64,000 nucleotides of DNA from Endozoicomonas elysicola (GTDB lineage Bacteria; Pseudomonadota; Gammaproteobacteria; Pseudomonadales; Endozoicomonadaceae), in contig NZ_JOJP01000001.1 of assembly GCF_000710775.1 (NCBI RefSeq), positions 835,400-899,399 of the forward strand, read 5' to 3'. Positions 36,568 through 46,600 of the stretch are shown one piece after another. A program made the position numbers and the translations under genes. The first letter of the stretch is position 1. Each line of letters starts with the position of its first letter. The notes below the pieces were generated by a model. The model searched no databases. It was not told the DNA's origin and saw nothing but the letters and a program-made list of their open reading frames with translations.

Positions 36568-37686
36568 TTAATAAGTTCCATTGATATGTTGCCTCAACGC
36601 CCATTGAATATGTTCATGAACCAGCTCTGATGGATAGTTCAGGCGGTTTTGCAGTGCTGCAATGATGGTTTCATCAGTAGGGGCATTCCCCAGCGCAACA
36701 GCAATATTACGCAGCCAGCTGTCATAACCGGCCCTGCGGATAGGCGAACCGGCTGTTCGCTCCAGAAACTGCTCTTCACTCCAGTTGAAAAGGTCGATCA
36801 GGTCACTGGCATCCAGATGATGACGAGGTTGGAAGTCACTTTCCTGAGTAGGTTTGGCAAAACGGTTCCAGGGGCAGGCCAGCTGACAGTCATCGCAGCC
36901 ATAGATACGATTTCCCATCAGTGGGCGGAGTTCTTCAGGGATGGGGCCTTTGTTTTCGATGGTCAGGTAAGAAATGCAGCGGCGGGCATCCACCTGGTAA
37001 GGTGCAACAATCGCTTGAGTCGGACACTTATCGATACAGGAGGTGCAACGACCGCAATGATTACTCTCATAGGGCTTATCCACAGGCAGGGGCAGATTTG
37101 TGAACAGTTCACCAAGGAAGAAAAAGGAACCTGCCTGTCGGTTCAGTATCAGAGAGTGTTTTCCCATCCAGCCCAGTCCAGCCTGTTGAGCCAATGGACG
37201 TTCCATTATTGGCGCACTGTCCACAAAAGCACGATAGCCGTGTTCACCAACGGCAGACTCGATCTGCTTACCCAGTTGGGTTAGCCGCTTTCGGACTAAC
37301 TTATGGTAGTCGCGACCCAGTGCATAACGGGATATATAGGCTTTGTCCGGCTCACTCAGCAGTTTGACGGTTTCTGTGTCTGCTGGCAGGTAGTCCATGC
37401 GTGCCGAAATAACCCTAAGTGATCCGGGGTGCAGTTGATCCGGTTTTGCTCTAAGTTCCTTATGCTGAGCCATATAGGTCATATCGCCGTGATAGCCTTT
37501 TTCCAGCCAGTTACTCAGGTGATGAATATCACTTTCCGGAACTTTTGCTTCCGCGATCCCGATCTCTTGAAAGCCAAGCTCTCTGGCCCATATGCGAATT
37601 TTATCAACCAAATTTTCCATATCCGGTGCTGGCGATGAGTCTGTCAATGTGGTTAAAGTGGACTGTAAAGTTGACTGTTCAGACAC
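36568..37686 (-). CDS. queG: Epoxyqueuosine reductase
   Basis: Last step of queuosine synthesis: a cobalamin- and iron-sulfur-dependent reduction of epoxyqueuosine in tRNA. It has 372 residues with two [4Fe-4S] motifs (C-G-R-C-T-S-C-I-D-K-C-P and C-D-D-C-Q-L-A-C-P-W) and a HEAT-like C-terminal part (G-Y-D-S-W-L-R-N). The start at 37686 is a GTG; an ATG 22 codons later is an alternative. It is divergent from nnr, as in Pseudomonas-type genomes. Confidence 0.95.
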   Translation of the reverse strand: MSEQSTLQSTLTTLTDSSPAPDMENLVDKIRIWARELGFQEIGIAEAKVPESDIHHLSNWLEKGYHGDMTYMAQHKELRAKPDQLHPGSLRVISARMDYLPADTETVKLLSEPDKAYISRYALGRDYHKLVRKRLTQLGKQIESAVGEHGYRAFVDSAPIMERPLAQQAGLGWMGKHSLILNRQAGSFFFLGELFTNLPLPVDKPYESNHCGRCTSCIDKCPTQAIVAPYQVDARRCISYLTIENKGPIPEELRPLMGNRIYGCDDCQLACPWNRFAKPTQESDFQPRHHLDASDLIDLFNWSEEQFLERTAGSPIRRAGYDSWLRNIAVALGNAPTDETIIAALQNRLNYPSELVHEHIQWALRQHINGTY

Positions 37687-37759
37687 TGAATTGGATTAAC
37701 TCTTTTGGCATAGTTTGAAAGCAGAATACAATCTGCATTGTATCACCGCGAGCACGCTT

Positions 37760-39316
37760 ATGAATAAGAGCTTACCAGAGTCTCTCTATACAGCAGATCA
37801 GGTTCGGCAGCTGGATCATGTGGCAATTCACCGGGAAGGTATCCCCGGCTTTGAGCTGATGAACCGTGCTGCACGGGCTGTGATGGCCGCAGTTTCCCGT
37901 CGTTGGCCACAAGCGAGCACTCTGCTGGTGCTTTGTGGTGCTGGTAATAATGGAGGTGATGGTTATCTGGTAGCCAAACTGGCACAAGAAAAAGGCTTAA
38001 GGGTTTCTGTGCTTTCGCTCAAGGATCCTGCACAGCTTTCTGGCGATGCCCTGATTGCCTGGCATGCCTGCACTGAGGCTGGCGTTGTGATTCGACCCTA
38101 CGATAGCAAACAGTCGCTGTGTGCTGATGTGGTTGTGGATGCCATGCTGGGTACAGGGTTAAATGGGCATATTCGTGGCGATTATGAAGAAGCGGTAAAA
38201 CGCCTTAATCATCTTGAAAGTCCTGTGTGTGCGGTGGATATTCCTTCTGGTCTCTGTGCGGACACAGGTGCTCCATTGGGATGTGCTGTTAAGGCAGTGT
38301 TGACGGTCTCTTTTATTGGCCTGAAACAAGGGCTGATGACGGGGCAAGGCCCTGAATATTGTGGAGAGCTGGTTTTTAATAATCTGAGAGTGCCTGATTC
38401 GGTGTATCAGTCGGTTGCTTCTGGCTGTCTGCGAATTACCCCAGGTCAATTTCAGGGATGGCTTTCTCCACGAAGTCGGGTGGCTCATAAAGGCGATTTC
38501 GGGCATGTGCTGCTGATTGGTGGTAACAAAAGGATGCCCGGGGCGATTATCATGGCCGCTGAAACTGCCATCCATTGTGGGGCGGGCCGTGTCACTGTCG
38601 TCACCAGAAAGCGGCATCTGACGGCACTGGCGGTTCGCTGCCCAGAAGTGATGGGTACCTCGATAAAAGGTCGCTCAGGCCTGGGCTCTCTTACTGAAGG
38701 AAAGAATGTCATTGTAATTGGACCCGGCTTAGGCAGAGATGACTGGGGACTGAAACTGCTGAAGGATGCACTGGCTGCAGAGTGCCCGATAGTGTTGGAT
38801 GCGGATGCTCTGAATCTTTTATCGGATCATCCACAATTGCTAAATGGACGAAAGTCTTCGATGATTTTCACGCCCCATCCTGGTGAGTTGGCTCGCTTAT
38901 CCGGGCTTGATGTACCAACGATTCAGAAAAACCGATTTGCAGCACTGGCAGACTGTCATGGACAATTAGGCGCTCTGCTTGGAGAGAAAAGGGTTGGAGA
39001 AAGAGGGACTGATCGGCAAGCGGATATTGCCCTGTTATTAAAAGGGGCAGGTACTCTGATTTTCGATGGCCAAAATACAGCACTGTGCTCTGAGGGAAAT
39101 CCTGGTATGGCAGTGGCAGGGATGGGGGATGTGCTCAGCGGTGTTATTGGTGCATTGCTTGCGCAAGGGCTGGAACCTTTCAAGGCCGCCCAAATGGCGA
39201 CCTGGCTCCATGCTTCGGCGGCAGATGAGGTGGTTGCTGGTCAAGGCGAAACGGGTTTACGGGCGACCGAGCTGATCCCGGTCATTAGACAACGACTGAA
39301 TTTTATAATTGGTTAA
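37760..39316 (+). CDS. nnr: Bifunctional NAD(P)H-hydrate epimerase / ADP-dependent dehydratase
   Basis: Repairs hydrated NADH and NADPH. The N-terminal YjeF epimerase domain (about 1-220) carries C-G-A-G-N-N-G-G-D-G-Y and D-A-M-L-G-T-G. The C-terminal ribokinase-like dehydratase domain (about 230-510) carries T-P-H-P-G-E-L-A-R and G-N-P-G-M-A-V-A-G-M-G-D. I chose the ATG at 37760 (518 residues, E. coli 515). An in-frame TTG at 37715 would add 15 residues. It is the first gene of the long rightward housekeeping cluster and is followed by tsaE after 63 bp. Confidence 0.95.
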   Translation: MNKSLPESLYTADQVRQLDHVAIHREGIPGFELMNRAARAVMAAVSRRWPQASTLLVLCGAGNNGGDGYLVAKLAQEKGLRVSVLSLKDPAQLSGDALIAWHACTEAGVVIRPYDSKQSLCADVVVDAMLGTGLNGHIRGDYEEAVKRLNHLESPVCAVDIPSGLCADTGAPLGCAVKAVLTVSFIGLKQGLMTGQGPEYCGELVFNNLRVPDSVYQSVASGCLRITPGQFQGWLSPRSRVAHKGDFGHVLLIGGNKRMPGAIIMAAETAIHCGAGRVTVVTRKRHLTALAVRCPEVMGTSIKGRSGLGSLTEGKNVIVIGPGLGRDDWGLKLLKDALAAECPIVLDADALNLLSDHPQLLNGRKSSMIFTPHPGELARLSGLDVPTIQKNRFAALADCHGQLGALLGEKRVGERGTDRQADIALLLKGAGTLIFDGQNTALCSEGNPGMAVAGMGDVLSGVIGALLAQGLEPFKAAQMATWLHASAADEVVAGQGETGLRATELIPVIRQRLNFIIG

Positions 39317-39379
39317 TTTGAAGTCAGGCCTTTGCCGCGAAAAACTTTTCTTCGTTTTGGGCTCTGGTGACTGGCTGTG

Positions 39380-39871
39380 ATGGAAAGGCTTATGCAAGGC
39401 AGATATGAACTGCTGATAGAAAATGAAGAGGCCATGGTGGCACTGGGGGGGCATCTGGCAGATGCTCTGGGTGACCAGGGTATTGTTTTTCTGCATGGTG
39501 ATCTTGGGGCTGGGAAAACCACGTTCTGTCGTGGAGTGCTTCGAAACCTGGGGCATCAGGGTGCAGTGAAAAGTCCTACTTATACACTGGTCGAACCTTA
39601 TGAAGTGAATGACCACAAAGTTTATCATTTCGACCTTTATCGTCTCGCTGACCCAGAAGAACTGGAGTTTATTGGCGGTCGGGACTATTTCAGTGAAGCG
39701 GCACTCTGTCTGGTTGAGTGGCCATCCCGCGGACAGGGCGAGCTGCCTGAAGCTGATTTGGAAATCACCTTTGACTATGATCTGCCTGGAAGGAAAGCGA
39801 CTATCGTCGCAGGTACTGATGCAGGGAATAAAGCGCTGAAAATAATAAGAGCGCTGCAGGAGGGTGGATGA
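39380..39871 (+). CDS. tsaE: tRNA threonylcarbamoyladenosine biosynthesis ATPase TsaE
   Basis: P-loop ATPase needed, with TsaB and TsaD, for the t6A modification of ANN-decoding tRNAs. Walker A is G-D-L-G-A-G-K-T-T, and the family motif S-P-T-Y-T-L-V follows at about residue 68. Length of about 163 residues is normal. The start is uncertain by a few codons (GTG 39377, ATG 39380 or ATG 39392). The stop overlaps the amiB start by four bases, so the two genes are coupled. Confidence 0.95.
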   Translation: MERLMQGRYELLIENEEAMVALGGHLADALGDQGIVFLHGDLGAGKTTFCRGVLRNLGHQGAVKSPTYTLVEPYEVNDHKVYHFDLYRLADPEELEFIGGRDYFSEAALCLVEWPSRGQGELPEADLEITFDYDLPGRKATIVAGTDAGNKALKIIRALQEGG

Positions 39872-41346
39872 GTCAGAGGACAGGGATTGTTCGCCGAATT
39901 CTGAAAACACTATCAGCGATATTTACCGGTAAGAAAGCCTCCGCTGCTTTGTATGAAGAGCAAGCAGGGGAAGGTCGTGTCGAACCAGTATTTGCAGATA
40001 ACAGGCGGCGATTTGTAAAACAGCTCGGTATTCTGGTGGTAGGGTTTTCTGTTCTCAAAGCCCAGGTAGCTGAAGCGGTCTATAAACTGATTAAAAATGT
40101 CAGACTCTGGCGGTCGCCGGATAAAACACGCCTTGTGTTTGATGTTTCTGATGCGGTTGAACATAACAAGTTTCATCTGAGTAATCCCAGTCGACTGGTT
40201 ATTGACGTCGATGGCGCAAGGCTCAGCGGTACGTTCAGCGGCCTGCAGCTGAAGGGAACACCCATTCAAAAAATCCGGCATGGTTCCCGTAACCAGAATG
40301 ATCTGCGTATTGTGCTGGACCTCAGCGAGAAAGTAGCCAGTGAAAGCTTTCTATTAAAGCCTAATGCGACTTATGGGCACCGTCTGGTGGTTGATCTGTT
40401 TGACGATGAGAGCAGAAAACCAAAGCCCGTTGTAAAACAGAAACCTGTGGGTTTTCGGGATATTGTCGTAGCCATTGATGCGGGGCACGGTGGCGAAGAC
40501 CCCGGGGCCATTGCCTATGGTGGCGGTTATGAAAAGCATGTGACGCTGGCTATTGCCAAAGAGCTTGCTGCTTTGCTAAGCAGGGAGAAGGGTTTCCGGC
40601 CAGTGCTGGTTCGTACTGGCGACTATTACATTGACCTGCGCCGGCGTACCCAGATTGCCAGAGACAGTAAGGCGGATCTGTTTATCTCCATTCATGCGGA
40701 TGGATTTAAAGATCGCAGGGCCAAGGGTGCCTCTGTTTTTGCTCTTTCCCGCAGTGGTGCAACTTCGGAAACCGCTCGCTGGTTGGCCCAGAAGGAAAAT
40801 GCATCGGATCAGATTGGAGGTGAAGGTGGTATTTCCCTGGGGGATAAAGATGATGTTCTGGCGGGGGTACTGTTGGACCTGTCGATGACCTCAACACTTT
40901 CGTCCAGCCTTGAGGTGGGTAACAAAGTGCTGGCTAATATGGGCGGTATTAATCGGTTGCATAAAAAACAGGTGGAGCAGGCGGGTTTTGTGGTGTTGAA
41001 GTCACCGGATATCCCATCCATTCTGGTGGAGACCGGGTTTATTACCAACCCTGAAGAAGCTCGAAAATTGAAGAGCAGTAATCACCAGAAAATGGTAGCT
41101 AAAGCTATTTTTAATGGTGCCAAAAGCTGGTTCTATAAAAAGCCTCCACCTGACACACTGGTTGCCAAGTGGAAGCAGGATGGTACCCTTAAAGCCCGTC
41201 CATCACGCTATGTGATCAAGCCGGGGGATACCTTGTCAGAGATTGCTGATCAGTTTGATATCAGCATGAATGACCTGCGGAGAGTTAACCGGCTATCAAG
41301 CGCTAACAATATCCGTGTCGGTCAGGTGCTGGTAATTCCCAATTAA
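39868..41346 (+). CDS. amiB: N-acetylmuramoyl-L-alanine amidase with AMIN and LysM domains
   Basis: Periplasmic zinc amidase that splits septal peptidoglycan at cell separation. An AMIN domain (about 75-180) directs it to the division site. The Amidase_3 domain spans about 205-430, with A-I-D-A-G-H-G-G-E-D-P-G, a further E, and L-V-E-T-G-F-I-T-N-P. A C-terminal LysM domain (about 448-491) binds peptidoglycan. The N-terminus has a long basic stretch before N-R-R-R-F-V-K-Q-L-G and a hydrophobic segment, which resembles a Tat signal as in E. coli AmiC. LysM is typical of AmiB from pseudomonads, so I use that name. Confidence 0.93.
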   Translation: MSQRTGIVRRILKTLSAIFTGKKASAALYEEQAGEGRVEPVFADNRRRFVKQLGILVVGFSVLKAQVAEAVYKLIKNVRLWRSPDKTRLVFDVSDAVEHNKFHLSNPSRLVIDVDGARLSGTFSGLQLKGTPIQKIRHGSRNQNDLRIVLDLSEKVASESFLLKPNATYGHRLVVDLFDDESRKPKPVVKQKPVGFRDIVVAIDAGHGGEDPGAIAYGGGYEKHVTLAIAKELAALLSREKGFRPVLVRTGDYYIDLRRRTQIARDSKADLFISIHADGFKDRRAKGASVFALSRSGATSETARWLAQKENASDQIGGEGGISLGDKDDVLAGVLLDLSMTSTLSSSLEVGNKVLANMGGINRLHKKQVEQAGFVVLKSPDIPSILVETGFITNPEEARKLKSSNHQKMVAKAIFNGAKSWFYKKPPPDTLVAKWKQDGTLKARPSRYVIKPGDTLSEIADQFDISMNDLRRVNRLSSANNIRVGQVLVIPN

Positions 41347-41382
41347 TATTGAAAAGATTTAGCGACAGAGTAACAAAACGTT

Positions 41383-43344
41383 ATGAAGCCCATCCGCCTC
41401 CTTGATAATCGACTGGCTAACCAGATTGCTGCTGGTGAGGTGGTGGAACGTCCTGCCTCTGTGGTGAAGGAACTGTTGGAAAACAGCATTGATGCGGGTG
41501 CGAAACGCCTGACCGTGGAGGTAGAAAACGGTGGTGTTAAGCTGATTCGTATCCGTGATGATGGCTATGGTATTCCTAAGGATGAGTTGGCGCTGGCGCT
41601 TTCTCGCCATGCAACCAGCAAGATCTCTGAGCTGGAAGATCTGGAAGGTGTGGCGACTCTCGGGTTCCGTGGTGAGGCTCTGGCTTCTATCAGCTCTGTT
41701 TCCAGGCTTACTTTGACGTCTAATGTTGAAGAACAGGAATCTGGCTGGCAGGCAAGGGTTGAAGGCAGGGATATGGAGGCTCAGGTGATGCCTGCGCCTC
41801 ATCCAGTGGGTACAACCATCGAAGTTAAAGATTTGTTCTTTAATACCCCCGCCCGGCGGAAGTTTCTGCGTACCGAAAAGACTGAATTTTCTCACCTGGA
41901 AGAAGTGGTTAAACGTCTGGCGCTATCCCGCTTTGATGTAGGGTTCACGCTTCGTCATAACCAGCGCAGTATTCATCAGTTGCGTCCTGCATCGACTCAG
42001 GCAGAGAAAGATCGTCGTGTTGCAGCGCTGTGTGGCCCCAAATTTATTGAAAATGCGGTGATCATTGATGTCGAGGTCTCCGGTTTAAAACTGTATGGCT
42101 GGGTAGGGTTGCCAACCTTTTCCAGGTCCAGTGCAGACTTACAGTACTTTTTTGTTAACGGTCGTGTTATCCGGGATAAACTGGTAGGACATGCGGTTCG
42201 TCAGGCGTATCGAGATGTGCTGTATGGTGGCCGACATCCAACGTTTGTTCTTTATCTGGAGCTTGACCCCGCGCTGGTGGATGTCAATGTTCATCCAACC
42301 AAGCATGAAGTTCGCTTTCGGGATGGCAGAACCGTTCATAACTTTCTGTTCAGTACGCTGAACCGTGCGCTTGGTGAAGTACGCCCTGAAGATCAGCTTC
42401 TTCCAACGACGCTGACCCACCCTTCACAACCTCAGACTTCTGGTATTGATGCCGGTGAGTTTCAGGGGCAGGAAACTATACGACTCTCATCATCACCGGC
42501 CAGTAGCTCTGGCGGTTTCTCCGGTGGAAACAACGGTTCTGGTTTCAGTGATCGACGTTCATCTTTATCTGAAGCGCCTTCGCAGGGGCAGGTTAAGCGC
42601 CAGATAGAAGCTTATAGTCAGCTATACGCAGGAGCAGCCGAGCCTGTTGCGTCCAGCAGTGCTATTGCTTCTGCTATGGGTGATGATTCTGTTCAGGAGG
42701 TGGTGACTCAATTTTCTCCTCAGCCTGCTCCAGAGAGTCTCCCGGAAAATGATTCACTGACACCCCCGTTGGGTTATGCCATTGCTCAACTGAAAGGGAT
42801 TTATATTCTGTCAGAGAATGATCAGGGCATGATTCTGGTGGACATGCATGCGGCTCATGAGCGGATTACCTATGAGCGAATGAAGCAGTCCTATCAGGGG
42901 CAGGGGGTTCGTGCCCAGCCGCTACTGGTGCCTAAATCTGTATCGGTCAGTGAACGAGAGGCAGACTGTGCAGAAGAGCACAGAGAGTACTTCTCTCGTT
43001 TAGGCCTGACATTGGAAAGAATGGGGCCGGAAACCCTGCTGGTTCGCCAGATACCCGTGATGCTGCAGAATGCCGATGTGGAAAAATTATTGAGGGATGT
43101 ACTCTCGGATTTGATGCAGCATGGCACCAGCGATCGTATTGAAGCCCATATTAATGAAATACTGGCGACTATGGCTTGCCATGGCTCTGTGCGTGCTAAC
43201 AGAAAACTCTCTATTGAGGAGATGAACGCTCTGCTTAGGGATATGGAGCATACTGAGCGCAGTGGTCAATGTAACCATGGTCGTCCAACCTGGACTATGT
43301 TAACTATGGATCAATTGGATAAGTTGTTTTTGAGAGGGCGGTAG
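41383..43344 (+). CDS. mutL: DNA mismatch repair protein MutL
   Basis: A 653-residue GHKL ATPase that links mismatch recognition by MutS to strand removal. N-terminal motifs are [17 protein letters not shown] and T-L-G-F-R-G-E-A-L. The linker (about 345-450) is rich in Ser, Gly and Gln. The C-terminal dimer domain carries [12 protein letters not shown], close to the endonuclease motif DQHAx2Ex4E, so a nicking activity as in Pseudomonas MutL is possible. It starts 36 bases after amiB. The usual next gene, miaA, is displaced by the 5-kb insertion that follows. Confidence 0.97.
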   Translation: MKPIRLLDNRLANQIAAGEVVERPASVVKELLENSIDAGAKRLTVEVENGGVKLIRIRDDGYGIPKDELALALSRHATSKISELEDLEGVATLGFRGEALASISSVSRLTLTSNVEEQESGWQARVEGRDMEAQVMPAPHPVGTTIEVKDLFFNTPARRKFLRTEKTEFSHLEEVVKRLALSRFDVGFTLRHNQRSIHQLRPASTQAEKDRRVAALCGPKFIENAVIIDVEVSGLKLYGWVGLPTFSRSSADLQYFFVNGRVIRDKLVGHAVRQAYRDVLYGGRHPTFVLYLELDPALVDVNVHPTKHEVRFRDGRTVHNFLFSTLNRALGEVRPEDQLLPTTLTHPSQPQTSGIDAGEFQGQETIRLSSSPASSSGGFSGGNNGSGFSDRRSSLSEAPSQGQVKRQIEAYSQLYAGAAEPVASSSAIASAMGDDSVQEVVTQFSPQPAPESLPENDSLTPPLGYAIAQLKGIYILSENDQGMILVDMHAAHERITYERMKQSYQGQGVRAQPLLVPKSVSVSEREADCAEEHREYFSRLGLTLERMGPETLLVRQIPVMLQNADVEKLLRDVLSDLMQHGTSDRIEAHINEILATMACHGSVRANRKLSIEEMNALLRDMEHTERSGQCNHGRPTWTMLTMDQLDKLFLRGR

Positions 43345-43371
43345 ACAAGAGGTTATTCTCAATCAGTAATT

Positions 43372-43407
43372 TGACACTCCACTTATTAATTGAGAGTGTC
43401 ACTTTTG
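43372..43407 (+). terminator. Probable terminator after mutL
   Basis: Stem TGACACTC (43372-43379) with GAGTGTCA (43394-43401), then CTTTTGG. It lies 28 bases after the mutL stop and would cut the transcript before the inserted gene. Confidence 0.6.
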
Positions 43408-43682
43408 GTGAATGCTTTTACGACAGGGTATCTAATAGTTTGAAAAGCGTGGTTTGCTTTGATTGTAAGCATTAAGGTTATTAATTTTCTCCTATAAATA
43501 TCATGCTATAAAACAATATTAGTGATTTTTAGTATTTCAATAAAATAATTAATTTGCCTTTAGGTTTCCTTATTATCGATTATCATTAACCACTTTTCTT
43601 TCAATATTAATTTTTTATCAGAGCTAGCTCATTTTTTTAGCTGGCTCATCCTTGTAAGCTAGATGTGTAAAGGACTCGTGTT
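43408..43682. other. AT-rich leader of the inserted gene
   Basis: Strongly AT-rich gene-free DNA between the mutL terminator and the large unknown gene. It probably carries that gene's promoter. AAAGGA lies at 43668-43674 before the TTG start. No repeat or attachment site is evident. Confidence 0.5.
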
Positions 43683-46600
43683 TTGAATATTTCTGGTCGT
43701 TCAGGAAGTATGCCCCTGCATGATCTTAATGTATCTGGACAAGAACCTGCTTCTCAATGTGTAAAAGCAATAGAGGCAAGTGGCTACATTGAGGCTGCTG
43801 AAGAATTTCATAGTGATCAAGCTTCGAGTGAAAAATTCAGAACGGATTTATCGAGAAGGAAATTAGAAAAAAGAGATGTAGAAACTTCATGTGATTTGAT
43901 CAGTATTGATGATTGGCCTGCTTTTTTTTCCAAATACCCTGATGACCCAGAAGAGGCTTTTGGTGACCTTTGTCGTGGAAAGGTTGGGGCTGAGATCAAG
44001 TGTATATGGACGATGTTTGATAATGGGAATTATGATGGTGTAATTGAAAAAGGTTTGGGTCTTTATGAGGGAATTAATTGCTCTTTTGTTTCAACTCAGT
44101 TGGTTAAATACGTAAGATCTTTGATTTTACTAAGTGAAATCTTAGCCCTTCAGGATGGCTTTGATATTTCTTCGCCAGGTGAATGTTTTTCAAGTATTTC
44201 CTCTGTCACTACTAAGAGTGAGTATATTGATTTTTTTTTAGCGCTTGGGGATGCTGCCAGAAAGGGGGATGAATTTATATTCCAGTCCCCTGATTTAGAA
44301 AGGATGTGTCTTTACAGGGCGGCAGATGCGGGAAGTGAACTAGCAAAAAGAGCCTTAATTAAAGATATGCTTTTTGGCAGGAGAGAAGATAGGGAGGAAT
44401 TGACACAGTCTCTTTTTTATCCTTCAGAAGCTTTAGCCATTTTGAGAACTATGCCTGTTGTGGATGTATGCTTTAAGCAAGATGCTTCGTACGATGAATT
44501 ACTTGATCAGCTTAAAGTTTTGACTGAAAGTAAGAGCTCAGCAGATCGTTGTAGCTTTATTGATTCTTTGTCGAAAGATCTCCGTCCTGAGGTTGTAATG
44601 CTTATTCCCATGGTTCTTCTGGAGCCGGATTTTGGAGATGTTAACCCATGCAGAGCGTTAAGTGCTCTCAAAGAATTACCTGTATATTCAAATATCAGGG
44701 CTATAAATAATTATTGGTCGTGCAGGGCGCAGATAGAAAGCCAGAATGGATTATCTCCAGAAAATGTTCAAAAATTAAAGGGGCTTATTCGGGATAATTT
44801 GAGTGCAGCCTCTGGCTTTATACTTGATGAATATTGTCGAGGGTATCGAAGTCTGCCCATGGTGCAAGTTTATCAGGGGCAGCTGGATGATGTTCCAGTA
44901 GCAAGAAGTCTTGCCTATCAGATGTTTAAAACTTCCCACTTGTTAGATCATAATGATGATTTTCGATCTGATCGTAATGTTCAAGCTACGATAGATGTTG
45001 CAAGAGTGGTAGCTTTAAACTTTGGGGCTCCTGATTTGGTTTTAGATGAATTGTACTCATCGTGCAAAGATATATTTTCACCCAAATTATGGATGAAGTT
45101 GAAGGACAGTAAACTTAAAATTTGTCCAGATGAAGTATTTAAGTGGAAAGATGAGTTTGAGTATTATGAAGATTCAAAGTGTATAGTGTTTCGTGATGCA
45201 ATTAATGTATGGATGGGTAACCTGAGTAATGCTGGTTTTGTTAAAGCTGCGCTTGAGAAGGACCCTGTTCACGCAAGCTTCTGGATGCTCTGCCTAAATC
45301 ATCAGTTGCAAGATATGACAACGATAGAACTTCTTACTTATTTCTGGGATGGAACAAGAAAAGATCCAAACAGTATTGCTGGTCTTGTATTCACCTCTGG
45401 CTTTCCTGTTGTTCTTGAACAATTATATCGGTATGCAGTTTTACTTAATTTCTTTGATGATAGTGATCTTTTTGACCCCGAAAGGTTGATGAGTTTTGGG
45501 TTGGATAAGGAAACCAAAAGTAAGTGCTTATTACAGTTGGCTGAAAATAATGAACTTTGTAGTCGGCTGGATAGGGCTAGCTTATGTTATAGGTTAGCTC
45601 AGGAAATTATGCCAAGAGAGGGTAGAGAGTATCATAATCATGGTGATTACAGGGTTATGAAGCAGCAATTTTCAGATATGTATCGGAAGTTTTATTGTCT
45701 GAAGCTTCTACCACAACACCCTTTAGGTAATTACTTTGGATTTTATAATTTTATGGAAATTATGAAAGGCCTTAAAGCAGATGAGAGTTTAGATTTTCAT
45801 GTGGAGTTTGTTGAGCATGTTTTAGATTTTGTTGCGGAAGCGTGTCACCACAGTTTTTCTCCGCCTGATTTGATTGTAGAGTTATTTGATGGCTGCTCTG
45901 AATTAATTACCTGGGTAAGGACTTTTGTTCTTGGTGAATCTGTGCGAATTCATAAAGGTTTTGAATCTTGGCTTAAAAAAATACCAAAAGAGCATGAGTT
46001 TGATCGATATTGTTTGAAGTTGAACGACCAAAAAGAGTATTTGCAGGAAATGATTGGGGATTTTTACCGAGCTAAATCTGTGAGAGACTTCTCCGGTTAT
46101 CAGCAAAAAGAATATCTTGATCAGTTGCTAAGCCCATTTCATTGTATTACTGAACACAGAGCTCTTCACCAGTTGAGACAGAGCACTTGTGAAGATGAAT
46201 TTATCATGATGCTAAGAAATGTTTATCAAGATAAATACCTTGATGTGATTCCTGTTATGGATTTAGTCTTTGGTAAGCTATCACCTTTGCTTGCTGATCA
46301 TCGTGAGCTAATGGTTCAGATTGTCAGCAGGTTTGAGGATAAAGTTGAGCGAGCAACTAATCATGAGTTTGAGCTTACAGTACAGCTTGTAAATACAATG
46401 CATACGTTTCTAAAAAATAGTCAACCGTATAACTGTCGTGTTGCCTTGATTTACTATAAGACTTTAACAAAATTTTCGGTTGAAGTAAGTGATGTTTTAA
46501 AAAGAGTTATTTCAAAAGATTATGGCGAGTGTGCTAATTTCTATAAAGTTTCTGAAGAATACAATAGTGCAGATCAGATGAGCTATTTTATTGATGGCTT